From Flavobacterium antarcticum DSM 19726 (GTDB lineage: Bacteria; Bacteroidota; Bacteroidia; Flavobacteriales; Flavobacteriaceae): a stretch of DNA of 64,000 nucleotides. Numbering within the stretch: position 1 is the stretch's first letter; each line of letters starts with the position of its first letter. Location: NCBI RefSeq assembly GCF_000419685.1, contig NZ_ATTM01000006.1:62001-126000 (forward strand), written 5' to 3'. A program made the translations under genes and the position numbers. The notes beneath the pieces were generated by a model that saw only the letters and a program-made list of their open reading frames with translations, did no database searches and had not been told where the DNA came from. Shown here in pieces: positions 17,312 to 27,022 of the stretch.

Positions 17312-17573
17312 GTTAACTCGATTAGCTATATTTGACATTGAAAAACATAAAAAATCTAGAGATAAAAAAACAATCTTAAAGATAAATAAACTTTTGAACG
17401 AGTAGCTAGAAAATCGTCAATCAGGAACTGTAAAACCTGAACAACTAAAAAACTACAAAATTTCAAAGTGGTCGAGAAGAGTTACAGACAAACACAGAGT
17501 AATTTACCGAATTGAAGAAAGTAAAACAAAAGTTTTAGTATTATCTCTTCGAGGACATTATCAGGATAAATAA
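17312..17573 (+). pseudogene. Decayed YoeB-type toxin gene
   Basis: One frame, interrupted by stops, reads LAIFDIEKHKKSRDKKTILKINKLLNE, a TAG, then LENRQSGTVKPEQLKNYKI, SKWSRRVTDKHRVIYRIEES and LSLRGHYQDK to TAA at 17571. This matches the YoeB/Txe mRNA-cleaving toxin layout (KINKLL, GKPEPL, WSRRI..EHRLVY, GHY). The internal stop and the missing start codon mark it as dead. It forms a degraded toxin-antitoxin locus with the preceding relic. Confidence 0.75.
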
Positions 17574-17743
17574 TTGGATAAAATGATTTTATGGGTAAAC
17601 AAAAGTGGTTTCACTTATCTAAGAAGCTTCGAAATTAACTGTGTTCCTTTAAATTTTTAGTTTAAAAAGGCATATCATTAAAAGTACTTCTAATCGAAAT
17701 AAAAAATATTAATAAGTTACATTCACTATTAAAATATAACGTT

Positions 17744-18313
17744 ATGAAATATAGTATAATCTTATTTACGTTTTTTTTCTTTTTCAGCTGTTCAAGTAAT
17801 AGCAACCAATTAACTAAAATCAATAATGATGGAACTGGTGGAGTTTCATGTAAAGTGGATGGTGAAATTTTAAGACCGAAAGTGTCAGGCCTAGGTCTCA
17901 CAAGTAATTATTTTAAAATAGGTTTTAATGGCGATACGACTTATTTTGCTGTTGGCTTACTTAATATAAACGCTACAAATGAAAGATTTAGGTCGATAAA
18001 AGTCCAAGTGTATGATGTAGCATTTCAAAATCCTATCACTTTCGAAAAGCTTTCTCTTCAAGGAAATGTTTACCAACTTGGTGATTATGGAGACCCAAGT
18101 GATTACGGACAATTTAAAACTTTCGGAAAATATGAAGATAATGAAAAACTTTTTACTACCAGTGAAATTATTAACGGTGAAATCACTATTACTCATCACG
18201 ACATAAAAAACTTTGTTATTTCGGGAACTTTCTGGTTTGATGCAATCAATGAAAATGGAGAAATCATCGAGATAAGAGAAGGACGATTTGATAAAATATT
18301 AAGTAGCTTTTAA
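17744..18313 (+). CDS. Lipoprotein, DUF6252-like
   Basis: This 189-residue protein starts MKYSIILFTFFFFFSCSS, a lipoprotein signal with Cys16. The body is beta-rich and ends with DIKNFVISGTFWFDAINENGEIIEIREGRFD. The pattern (ISGTF.F......G..I.I..GRFD) is typical of the DUF6252 group of small Bacteroidota lipoproteins, as I remember it. The function is unknown. The preceding 170 nt show no gene and no clear promoter. Confidence 0.7.
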   Translation: MKYSIILFTFFFFFSCSSNSNQLTKINNDGTGGVSCKVDGEILRPKVSGLGLTSNYFKIGFNGDTTYFAVGLLNINATNERFRSIKVQVYDVAFQNPITFEKLSLQGNVYQLGDYGDPSDYGQFKTFGKYEDNEKLFTTSEIINGEITITHHDIKNFVISGTFWFDAINENGEIIEIREGRFDKILSSF

Positions 18314-18453
18314 TAAAATTGAACTATATTGGGCGTGATGTTCCAGCTAACGCGAAGCTTTCATTTGTACCGATTAAAGAATTTAAGCATTAAAAAAAGC
18401 ACGAGCGGAACACTCATGATAGCCATAAAATTATACGTGTACGAATAAACAAA

Positions 18454-18486
18454 AAAAAGGGTTTTACACAAGTAAAACCCTTTTTC
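18454..18486. terminator. Bidirectional terminator upstream of the ABC-F gene end
   Basis: AAAAAGGGTTTTAC, short loop ACAA, GTAAAACCCTTTTT. It serves the minus-strand ABC-F gene ending at 18505 and could also end transcripts from the lipoprotein side. Confidence 0.85.
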
Positions 18487-18504
18487 TATATATAAAACTG
18501 ATGA

Positions 18505-20130
<1,626 letters not shown>

Positions 20131-20150
20131 TTAAATTTTAAAAAGTCGGG

Positions 20151-20158
20151 CAAAAGTA
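20151..20158 (-). promoter_or_regulatory. -7 box of the ABC-F gene
   Basis: On the minus strand this reads TACTTTTG, matching TAnnTTTG. It lies 30 nt upstream of the start codon at 20121. Confidence 0.5.
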
Positions 20159-20253
20159 CAAAAAATATGTCTATAAGTTGGTTAAGAATCCTATGCTTTT
20201 GCGGTTTACAATCATTTAACGCTGCCTTAACAGTAAAATAGCACAGGACTAAA

Positions 20254-20261
20254 TATTTTTG
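20254..20261 (+). promoter_or_regulatory. -7 box of the TlpA-like lipoprotein gene
   Basis: TATTTTTG matches TAnnTTTG exactly. Transcription would start near 20268, leaving only about 17 nt before the ATC pair at 20285. The coding frame must therefore begin close to there and not at the ATG at 20441. Confidence 0.55.
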
Positions 20262-20284
20262 TTTCAACAATTTAAAAAAGTCGC

Positions 20285-21682
20285 ATCATCAGAAATTTTT
20301 TATATTTACCCTTACTTGCTGCATTTTCTTTACTGTCTTGCAACCAAAGTTTTGACAACGACGACTACTCTGCCTATTTTGGAGGAAAAGTTGTCAATCC
20401 AAACAACCGCTACATTCTTTTTTGCAAAGATTCTAAAGTATTGGATACAATTGTTTTAAATCCAGACAATACTTTTTTTAAGAAATTCGACTCATTGACT
20501 CCTGGCTTGTACTCGTTCAAACACGAACCGGAATACCAATACGTTTATTTTGACAAAAACGACAGTTTAATGGTCCGAATCAATTCGCAAGATTTTGATG
20601 AATCGATTATATTCTGCGGTCGTGGAGATGAGAAAAACAACTTTTTAATGGAATTGTTTTTGAAAAACGAACACGACAAAAACGTGATGTTTAATGTATT
20701 TGACGAAGAAGTGGCGCAATTCACCACTAAAATTGATTCCTCTTACCAATCAAAAAAGAAATTTTACGACACTAAAAAGGAAAAGATTGAATGGAATAAT
20801 GATTTTGACCAATATGCAAAAGGGATGTTGGATTTCTATCATTACTCAAAAAAGGAACTTTATCCAGTTGTACACAACATGCGAAGCGGCGAAAATATTG
20901 AAAAAAAGTTGCCTTCAAATTTTTACGACTACAGAAAAGACATTGATTTTAATCACAAAGAATTTACGAACTTCTCTCCTTTTGTCCGGTATTTGTCCAA
21001 TATGATGAATAATTTGAGTGCCAATGAAAAATGGTCAGATCGTTCTCCAGTGGATAGAGCGTTTTTAACCAATAGTAAAAAGCTACAAATAGCTGATTCT
21101 ATTTTTAAAAACGAAAAAATAAAGAATACAATCTTGGATAATATTGCATTCACTTACTTACTAGAAGACCAAAATATTATCAACAACAAGAAGTTTTTAG
21201 AACAATATCATTCGTTATCTACCGATAAAAATCAGCACAATGAAATCAAGAAAATTGGAGATGCGATTCAATCTTTAAAAGAGAACAATCCGTTGCCCAA
21301 TGCGAATCTAGTTACTTTAAGCAACAAGGTGGTTTCTATAAAATCGCAAATTAATAAAAAGACAGTGATTTTCTTTTGGACTAAAAATCTAGAATCTCAT
21401 TTTGTTGCCGCTCATAAACGAGTTTTGGATTTACAAAAAAGACATCCCGACTACGACTTCATCAGTGTTTGTGTGGACGATAACCAAGCAAAATGGCAAT
21501 CATTACTTAAAAACTACAAATTCGACGGCATCAGAGAATACCGCGTTCAAAATTTTGAAGATGTCAAAAATAATTGGGTTGTGAATAAAATTCACCGCAC
21601 CATGATTATTAACGCAGATGGAACCATCAAGAATGCTTTTGTCAGTTTGTTTGACGTGAAGTTTGAAACCAACTTAAAATAA
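20285..21682 (+). CDS. TlpA-like thioredoxin-fold lipoprotein, apparently without an AUG start
   Basis: A start at the ATG 20441 would give 413 residues and no export signal. The same frame stays open upstream to a TAA at about 20273 and encodes IRNFLYLPLLAAFSLLSCNQSFDND, a textbook lipoprotein signal, directly preceded by ATC ATC (20285-20290). No ATG, GTG or TTG lies in this stretch. The full product of about 465 residues then has a DUF4369-like N-domain (about 20-120), a helical middle and a C-terminal thioredoxin-like domain (KKTVIFFWTKNLESH, DFISVCVDD, RTMIINADGTI). The usual CxxC is absent (WTKNLESH). Either a rare AUC/AUU start is used, or an ATG was lost by mutation or base error. Confidence 0.7.
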   Translation: MIRNFLYLPLLAAFSLLSCNQSFDNDDYSAYFGGKVVNPNNRYILFCKDSKVLDTIVLNPDNTFFKKFDSLTPGLYSFKHEPEYQYVYFDKNDSLMVRINSQDFDESIIFCGRGDEKNNFLMELFLKNEHDKNVMFNVFDEEVAQFTTKIDSSYQSKKKFYDTKKEKIEWNNDFDQYAKGMLDFYHYSKKELYPVVHNMRSGENIEKKLPSNFYDYRKDIDFNHKEFTNFSPFVRYLSNMMNNLSANEKWSDRSPVDRAFLTNSKKLQIADSIFKNEKIKNTILDNIAFTYLLEDQNIINNKKFLEQYHSLSTDKNQHNEIKKIGDAIQSLKENNPLPNANLVTLSNKVVSIKSQINKKTVIFFWTKNLESHFVAAHKRVLDLQKRHPDYDFISVCVDDNQAKWQSLLKNYKFDGIREYRVQNFEDVKNNWVVNKIHRTMIINADGTIKNAFVSLFDVKFETNLK

Positions 21683-21690
21683 CAACAGCT

Positions 21691-21724
21691 AAAAAGCATT
21701 TTGAAATTCAAGATGCTTTTTTTA
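21691..21724 (+). terminator. Terminator of the TlpA-like gene
   Basis: AAAAAGCAT and ATGCTTTTT form a 9-bp stem around a 13-nt loop, followed by a T-run, 9 nt after the stop. Confidence 0.75.
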
Positions 21725-21769
21725 TGAACATTCGCCGCTTATAAATATTTCTTAATAACGCGATAACTG

Positions 21770-23425
21770 ATGGCATTTTGCTTAAATTTGACCAAATTTA
21801 TTGAATTGAAAAGCCTTTTATATCTATCCTTATTACTATTCAGCAGTTTGCTTTTGGCACAAAAACCAAAAGATATAATCATTGAATATTCTGAATTTGC
21901 CGACCGAAATGAAACTGAAATTCCAGGTGCAGCCTTGCTAACAGGAAATGTCAGAATTAGTCACGACGGTGTAATTATAACTTGTAATAAAGCCTATTAT
22001 TTTCAAAAGGAAAATTACGCAAAACTGTTTGGCGATGTCCAAATGGTGCAAGGCGACACTTTGTTTCTAAACAGCAAATATGCCGAATACAGCGGAAATG
22101 AAAAGAAAGCGTATGCCACAGGCAATCCTGTTATGCGTTCGCCTGACATGACTTTGACAACCGATACGATTAATTTTGATAGAAATTCGCAACAAGCCTT
22201 TTACAATAGTTTTGGTCGGATTGTGAATAAAGAAAATACATTGACAAGTAATGCAGGTCGCTATTATGCTACTGAAAAAAAGTTTCAATTTCTTTCGACC
22301 GTTACGATTACCAATCCAAAATACACGATTAAATCCAATCACGTCGATTATTACAACAATTCGGGACATGCTTATCTGTTTGGACCTTCGACGATAACGA
22401 GTGAGAAAAATTTTATTTATACCGAGAAAGGTTTTTACGACAGTAAGAAAAACGTGGGACATTTTCTACGGAAATCGTACATCCGTTACGACGACCGACT
22501 CATTGAAGGCGATAGTATTTTTTACGATAGAACCAAGGAATTTGCATCGGCGACGCGAAATGTAAAAATTACCGATACCGTCAATAAAGGAATTGTAAAA
22601 GGACATTACGGCGAAGTGTATAAATTGAAAGATTCGTTGATGATGACCGGTCGAGCGGTTGCTATAAATTTAGTTGAAAACGATTCGGTTTACATTCATG
22701 GCAAAAAATTAATGGTTACCGGAAAGAAGGGAAACCAAATTATTCGTGCGTTCAATAATGCTCGGTTCTACAAATCGGATATCAGCGGAAAATGCGATTC
22801 CATTCACTCGAGTACTAAAAAAGCATTGACCCAATTAATTGGAAGACCCGTGGTTTGGAATGGTGAAAATCAATTGACAGGTGATGTAATTCATCTGATT
22901 GGTGAAAATAAAACACAAAAAATCGATTCGTTAAAAGTGATTAATAACGCGTTTATGATTTCGCGAGATTCTTTGGGAACCGGCTACAATCAAGCAAAAG
23001 GTTTGAATATGTACGGAAAATTTAAGGACAATAAACTCGATTATATTGATTTAGTCAAAAACACGGAAGCGATTTATTACGTGTACGACGATTTGACTTT
23101 AACCGGAATTGAGAAAAAAATCAGCAGCAGCATCAACATTACTTTTGTTGAAAACAAAATAGATGTATTGACTTCCTATAAAAATGTAGAAAGTTTAATG
23201 TATCCTGAAAAAGATTTGCCTGAAAACGCTCGGAAATTAAGAGGTTTCAATTGGCGAGGCGACGAAATTATCAAATCGAAAGAAGATATTTTCCCACCTG
23301 AAGAAGAGGAATTCGATAAGAAAATGCAAAAAGAAGCTGCAATAGAAGCAGCTCAAGAAAATACGCCGATGAAAATCAGGAAGGAAACGCTGAATTACGA
23401 TAAGAAAAAAGGCGTTAAGAAGTAA
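21770..23425 (+). CDS. OstA/LptA-like periplasmic protein
   Basis: The 551-residue protein has a hydrophobic N-terminus (LLYLSLLLFSSLLLAQ) that looks like a signal peptide. It then has many short beta repeats of the OstA/LptA type: GAALLTGNVRISHDGVIITCNKAYYF, NYAKLFGDVQMVQGDTLFLNS, KAYATGNPVMRSPDMTLTTDTINF. LptA-type beta-jellyrolls bind lipopolysaccharide during transport to the outer membrane. In Bacteroidota this longer OstA-like form is common near lpt genes, though none is adjacent here. The end (about 500-551) is charged and low in complexity. The aminotransferase follows after 49 nt. Confidence 0.8.
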   Translation: MAFCLNLTKFIELKSLLYLSLLLFSSLLLAQKPKDIIIEYSEFADRNETEIPGAALLTGNVRISHDGVIITCNKAYYFQKENYAKLFGDVQMVQGDTLFLNSKYAEYSGNEKKAYATGNPVMRSPDMTLTTDTINFDRNSQQAFYNSFGRIVNKENTLTSNAGRYYATEKKFQFLSTVTITNPKYTIKSNHVDYYNNSGHAYLFGPSTITSEKNFIYTEKGFYDSKKNVGHFLRKSYIRYDDRLIEGDSIFYDRTKEFASATRNVKITDTVNKGIVKGHYGEVYKLKDSLMMTGRAVAINLVENDSVYIHGKKLMVTGKKGNQIIRAFNNARFYKSDISGKCDSIHSSTKKALTQLIGRPVVWNGENQLTGDVIHLIGENKTQKIDSLKVINNAFMISRDSLGTGYNQAKGLNMYGKFKDNKLDYIDLVKNTEAIYYVYDDLTLTGIEKKISSSINITFVENKIDVLTSYKNVESLMYPEKDLPENARKLRGFNWRGDEIIKSKEDIFPPEEEEFDKKMQKEAAIEAAQENTPMKIRKETLNYDKKKGVKK

Positions 23426-23474
23426 CTGCTTTTTGACCATGTTCGAGTGTACCATTTCTTTTTAGTTCTGAAAA

Positions 23475-24671
23475 ATGAAAGACGATTTTTTAAAATACCA
23501 AGCACAAACTTCTCCCTATCCATTAGGAATGGAAGTTTCTCACGCAAAAGGAAGTTATATTTACGACACCAATGGCAAAAGTTATTTAGACTTTGTCGCC
23601 GGAGTTTCCGCATGTACTTTGGGGCACCAAAATCAACGCGTGAATGATGCGATAAAAGCACAATTAGATAAATATTCACACGTGATGGTTTACGGCGAAT
23701 ATGCCCAACAACCCTCTGTTGATTTTTGCAAATTGTTAGTGCAACATTTACCAGAAAAATTAAACCAAGTCTATTTAGTAAACTCGGGAACCGAAGCTAC
23801 AGAAGGTGCTTTGAAATTAGCACGACGAATTACCGGACGTTCTCAATTGATTTCGTGTCACAATGCGTACCACGGAAACACGATGGGTTCGATGAGTGTG
23901 ATGGGATTTGAAGAACGAAAACAAGCATTCCGACCTTTGATTCCTGATGTAGATTTTATCACGTTCAACAACGAAGCGGATTTAGAAAAAATTACGACTA
24001 AAACTGCCGGAATTATTCTTGAAAGCATACAAGGTGGCGCTGGATTTATCCAACCTGAACATAATTTTCTAATCAAAGTCAGAAAACGCTGCGAAGAAAT
24101 GGGTGCGATGTTGATTATTGACGAAATACAACCTGGTTTTGGTCGAACGGGAAAACTATTTGGTTTTGAAAATTACGGAATTGTTCCCGACATCATTATT
24201 ATCGGAAAAGGAATGGGTGGCGGAATGCCGGTTGGTGGTTTCGTAGCTTCAAGAGAACGCATGGAATTACTCACAAACCCAAAATTAGGACATATCACCA
24301 CTTTTGGCGGACATCCTGTCATAGCAGCCGCTTGCCTTGCAACACTGCAAGAAGTCACGGAAACCAGCTTGATTTCGGACACTTTAGAGAAAGAAAAACT
24401 GTTTCGGTCGCTCTTGGTACATCCTTTGATTAAAGAGATTCGAGGTATTGGATTGATGTTGGCTCCCATGACCGAAAGTGCGGAAATTACTAACGAAGTC
24501 ATTTTGAAATGCCAAGACAAAGGCCTGATATTATTTTGGCTCCTTTTCGAACCTTGTGCCATCAGAATTACACCACCATTAACCATCTCCGAAAATGAAA
24601 TCAGAGAAGGTTGCCAAATTATAATTGAGGTACTCGACGAAGTAGCTCAAAAAATTGCTTCAAATTGTTAA
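23475..24671 (+). CDS. Class III PLP-dependent aminotransferase
   Basis: This 398-residue enzyme has the class III aminotransferase layout: LVNSGTEATEGALKLARRITGR (about 97-118, cofactor phosphate binding), HNAYHGNTMGSMSVMG, MLIIDEIQPGFGRTGKLF (the Asp that binds the PLP nitrogen) and IIIIGKGMGGGMPVGGF with the Schiff-base Lys. Related enzymes act on acetylornithine, 4-aminobutyrate or ornithine, or serve biotin synthesis; the substrate cannot be fixed from sequence. It lies close behind the OstA-like gene and is followed by the TPR gene after about 90 nt. Confidence 0.9.
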   Translation: MKDDFLKYQAQTSPYPLGMEVSHAKGSYIYDTNGKSYLDFVAGVSACTLGHQNQRVNDAIKAQLDKYSHVMVYGEYAQQPSVDFCKLLVQHLPEKLNQVYLVNSGTEATEGALKLARRITGRSQLISCHNAYHGNTMGSMSVMGFEERKQAFRPLIPDVDFITFNNEADLEKITTKTAGIILESIQGGAGFIQPEHNFLIKVRKRCEEMGAMLIIDEIQPGFGRTGKLFGFENYGIVPDIIIIGKGMGGGMPVGGFVASRERMELLTNPKLGHITTFGGHPVIAAACLATLQEVTETSLISDTLEKEKLFRSLLVHPLIKEIRGIGLMLAPMTESAEITNEVILKCQDKGLILFWLLFEPCAIRITPPLTISENEIREGCQIIIEVLDEVAQKIASNC

Positions 24672-24760
24672 CTAAATTGTTCACAATATTAAAGAAGGAA
24701 AAAGGTTTACGATAAAGAATGCCTTATCTTTAATTGAAGCTAATCATAAAAGAGAAAAAT

Positions 24761-26170
24761 ATGTATTTAAGCGAAGAAGATGACGATGATTATAATTTAT
24801 CCCTTTCGAAATTTGAGTCGATGTTGAAAACCAACAAAGTGCTCTTTTTTGATTCGGAGGAATTTGAGGAAATCATATTGCACTACTTGGATATTGGCAA
24901 AGTTAATTTAGCTAAAAAAGCATTAAAATTAGCACTTGACCAACATCCGAACTCTAGTGGTTTAAAGCTTGTTCAAGTTGAAATGTATATTTACGACGAA
25001 AAACTGGACTTAGCCGAAAAACTACTCAACGAGTTATATAACATTGAACCTACAAACGAGGAAATTTACATTCAACGCGCTACGATTTTTTCAAAAAGAA
25101 ATCAGCACGATGAAGCGGTTGCTTGTTTGAAAACAGCATTAGAATATACCGATGATTTAGCAGATGTCTATAATTTACTAGGCATGGAATTCTTATTCAT
25201 GGACGAATTAGAATCTGCAAAAGAAAACTTTATAAAGTGTTTAGAAGAAGATTACGAAGACCAAGCGGCTTTGTATAATGTGGTTTATTGTTTTGAATTT
25301 TTAGACCAAAATGAAGAAGCAATTGTCTATTTAAACAATTATATTGATGAAAATCCGTACAGTGAAATCGCTTGGCACCAAGCCGGTCGATTAAATTATG
25401 GGTTGAAAAAATATGAAGAAGCCTTACGAGCTTTTGATTACGCCACTTTAATTGACGATGAATTTCTAGGCGCTTTCATGGAAAAAGCCAAGACTTTAGA
25501 GAAATTAAAAAGATTCGAAGAAGCAATCGTAGCGTATAACCGGACCATCGAATTGGACGACCCAACGAGTTATGCTTTTTTACGCATTGGAAAGTGCCAC
25601 GAACGATTGGGAAATAAAAAAGAGGCGATTGAATTCTACAACAAAACAGTACATGAAGACCCATTGTTAGACAAAGGTTGGATTGCGATTACTGATTTTT
25701 ACTTGCGTCAAAAGAATTTCCAAAAAGCCTTATATTTCTTAAACAAAGCGTTGAGTATTGACAACCAAAACAAACGGTATTGGAAGCGATACGGTTCTAT
25801 AAACAAGGAAATGCAGTTCTACGAAGAAGCCGAATTAGGGTATAGAAAAGCAGTCGAATATGGCGATACCGAATTAGACACTTGGTTGTTTTGGGTCGAC
25901 ACGTTGCAATTTATGGGAGAATTTGAAACTGCTATTAAAACACTTTTGCAGTCGACAGAATTTTTTCCGGAATCCTTCGAAATTGAATACCGTTTAGCAG
26001 GATTATACTTCATGTTAGGTGAAGACAAAAAAGGGAAATTTCACATCAGTAACGCGTTGCGATTGAATGGAAAAAACTATTTATTACTTAAAGAATTATT
26101 TCCAGTCGCGTGGAATCGACGAATGGTTCAAAACATCATCAAAAAGCATTTAGAAAGTGGCAAATTCTAA
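24761..26170 (+). CDS. Tetratricopeptide-repeat protein
   Basis: From the ATG at 24761 (MYLSEEDDDDYNL) the protein has 469 residues and no signal peptide. About ten TPR helix pairs run through it, for example NQHDEAVACLKTALEYTDDLADVYNLLGMEF, KKYEEALRAFDYATLIDDEFLGAFMEKA and NFQKALYFLNKALSIDNQNKRYWKRYG. TPRs make protein-binding superhelices; the partner is unknown. An upstream in-frame TTG (24734) is less likely. The last 14 nt overlap the start of aroE, so the two are translated together. Confidence 0.85.
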   Translation: MYLSEEDDDDYNLSLSKFESMLKTNKVLFFDSEEFEEIILHYLDIGKVNLAKKALKLALDQHPNSSGLKLVQVEMYIYDEKLDLAEKLLNELYNIEPTNEEIYIQRATIFSKRNQHDEAVACLKTALEYTDDLADVYNLLGMEFLFMDELESAKENFIKCLEEDYEDQAALYNVVYCFEFLDQNEEAIVYLNNYIDENPYSEIAWHQAGRLNYGLKKYEEALRAFDYATLIDDEFLGAFMEKAKTLEKLKRFEEAIVAYNRTIELDDPTSYAFLRIGKCHERLGNKKEAIEFYNKTVHEDPLLDKGWIAITDFYLRQKNFQKALYFLNKALSIDNQNKRYWKRYGSINKEMQFYEEAELGYRKAVEYGDTELDTWLFWVDTLQFMGEFETAIKTLLQSTEFFPESFEIEYRLAGLYFMLGEDKKGKFHISNALRLNGKNYLLLKELFPVAWNRRMVQNIIKKHLESGKF

Positions 26171-26906
26171 TATAGAAAAATACGGCTTGGTAGGAAAAAA
26201 CATCAGTTATTCTTTTTCAAGACAGTATTTTACGGATAAATTTGAGAAAGAAAACTTACCGAATTTTTCGTACGAAAATTTTGACCTTCAAGACATTAAT
26301 GAGTTGCAATCCGTTGTGGCAGAAACGCTGTATTTGAAAGGGTTAAACGTAACCATTCCTTATAAACAAGCGGTGTTTCCTTTTTTGGATAAAATTGACA
26401 AAAAAGCACTTGCAATTGGAGCGGTAAACACGATTAAAATTTCAAAAAAACACAAATTAAAAGGCTACAACACCGATTATTACGGTTTTAAAAAATCGAT
26501 TAAACCGTATTTAAAAACGCACCACAAGAAAGCATTAATTCTTGGAACAGGTGGCGCTTCAAAAGCCGTTGCTTATGCGTTGCATCAATTGGAAATTGAA
26601 TATAAATCGGTTTCAAGAAATCCGACGGAAGAACAATTCAGTTACGAAGATTTGGATGAAAAAATCTTTGAAGAATTTCACATTATCATCAATTGTACAC
26701 CTTTGGGGACATTTCCTACTGTTGAAGAATTCCCACCACTTCCCTACTCGTTTTTTACAGAAAATCATTTGGCATTCGACTTAATTTATAATCCTGCGGA
26801 AACTTCATTCCTCAGACAGGCAAAAGCATTCAATGCAGAAACGGTAAATGGGTACAAAATGTTGGTTTTCCAAGCTGAAAAAGCATGGGAAATTTGGCAT
26901 AAATAA
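26157..26906 (+). CDS. aroE: Shikimate dehydrogenase
   Basis: The 249-residue enzyme starts at a GTG inside the end of the TPR gene; no ATG fits. Motifs are VGKNISYSFSRQYF (shikimate binding), GLNVTIPYKQAV (catalytic Lys in the TxPxK motif), NTDYYGF, the NADP loop LGTGGASKAV, and NGYKMLVFQAEKAWEIW at the C-terminus. It reduces 3-dehydroshikimate to shikimate with NADPH in aromatic amino acid synthesis. It is slightly shorter than E. coli AroE (272), as usual in Bacteroidota. Confidence 0.93.
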   Translation: MANSNIEKYGLVGKNISYSFSRQYFTDKFEKENLPNFSYENFDLQDINELQSVVAETLYLKGLNVTIPYKQAVFPFLDKIDKKALAIGAVNTIKISKKHKLKGYNTDYYGFKKSIKPYLKTHHKKALILGTGGASKAVAYALHQLEIEYKSVSRNPTEEQFSYEDLDEKIFEEFHIIINCTPLGTFPTVEEFPPLPYSFFTENHLAFDLIYNPAETSFLRQAKAFNAETVNGYKMLVFQAEKAWEIWHK

Positions 26907-26962
26907 TACTGCTAACTATTAGGCGTCTAAATTAACGAAATTTAACAGTTTTACTTTGAATT

Positions 26963-26970
26963 TAGGTTTG
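26963..26970 (+). promoter_or_regulatory. -7 box of the DUF349 gene
   Basis: TAGGTTTG fits TAnnTTTG and lies 52 nt upstream of the ATG at 27023. Confidence 0.5.
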
Positions 26971-27022
26971 CCTTTAGTACCTTTCGCATTCAATTTTTTA
27001 CAAACCCTAACCATTTCATAAA

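Noticed and set aside
18314..18450. Possible structured RNA between the lipoprotein and ABC-F genes (TGTTCC...GGAACA)
   Set aside because: Only one short complementary pair at long distance; no consistent fold or known motif could be supported.
20259..20459. Plus-strand ATG frame (66 codons) overlapping the TlpA-like lipoprotein start
   Set aside because: It is out of frame with the lipoprotein signal, which continues without break into the long gene; the 66-codon product has no supporting features.
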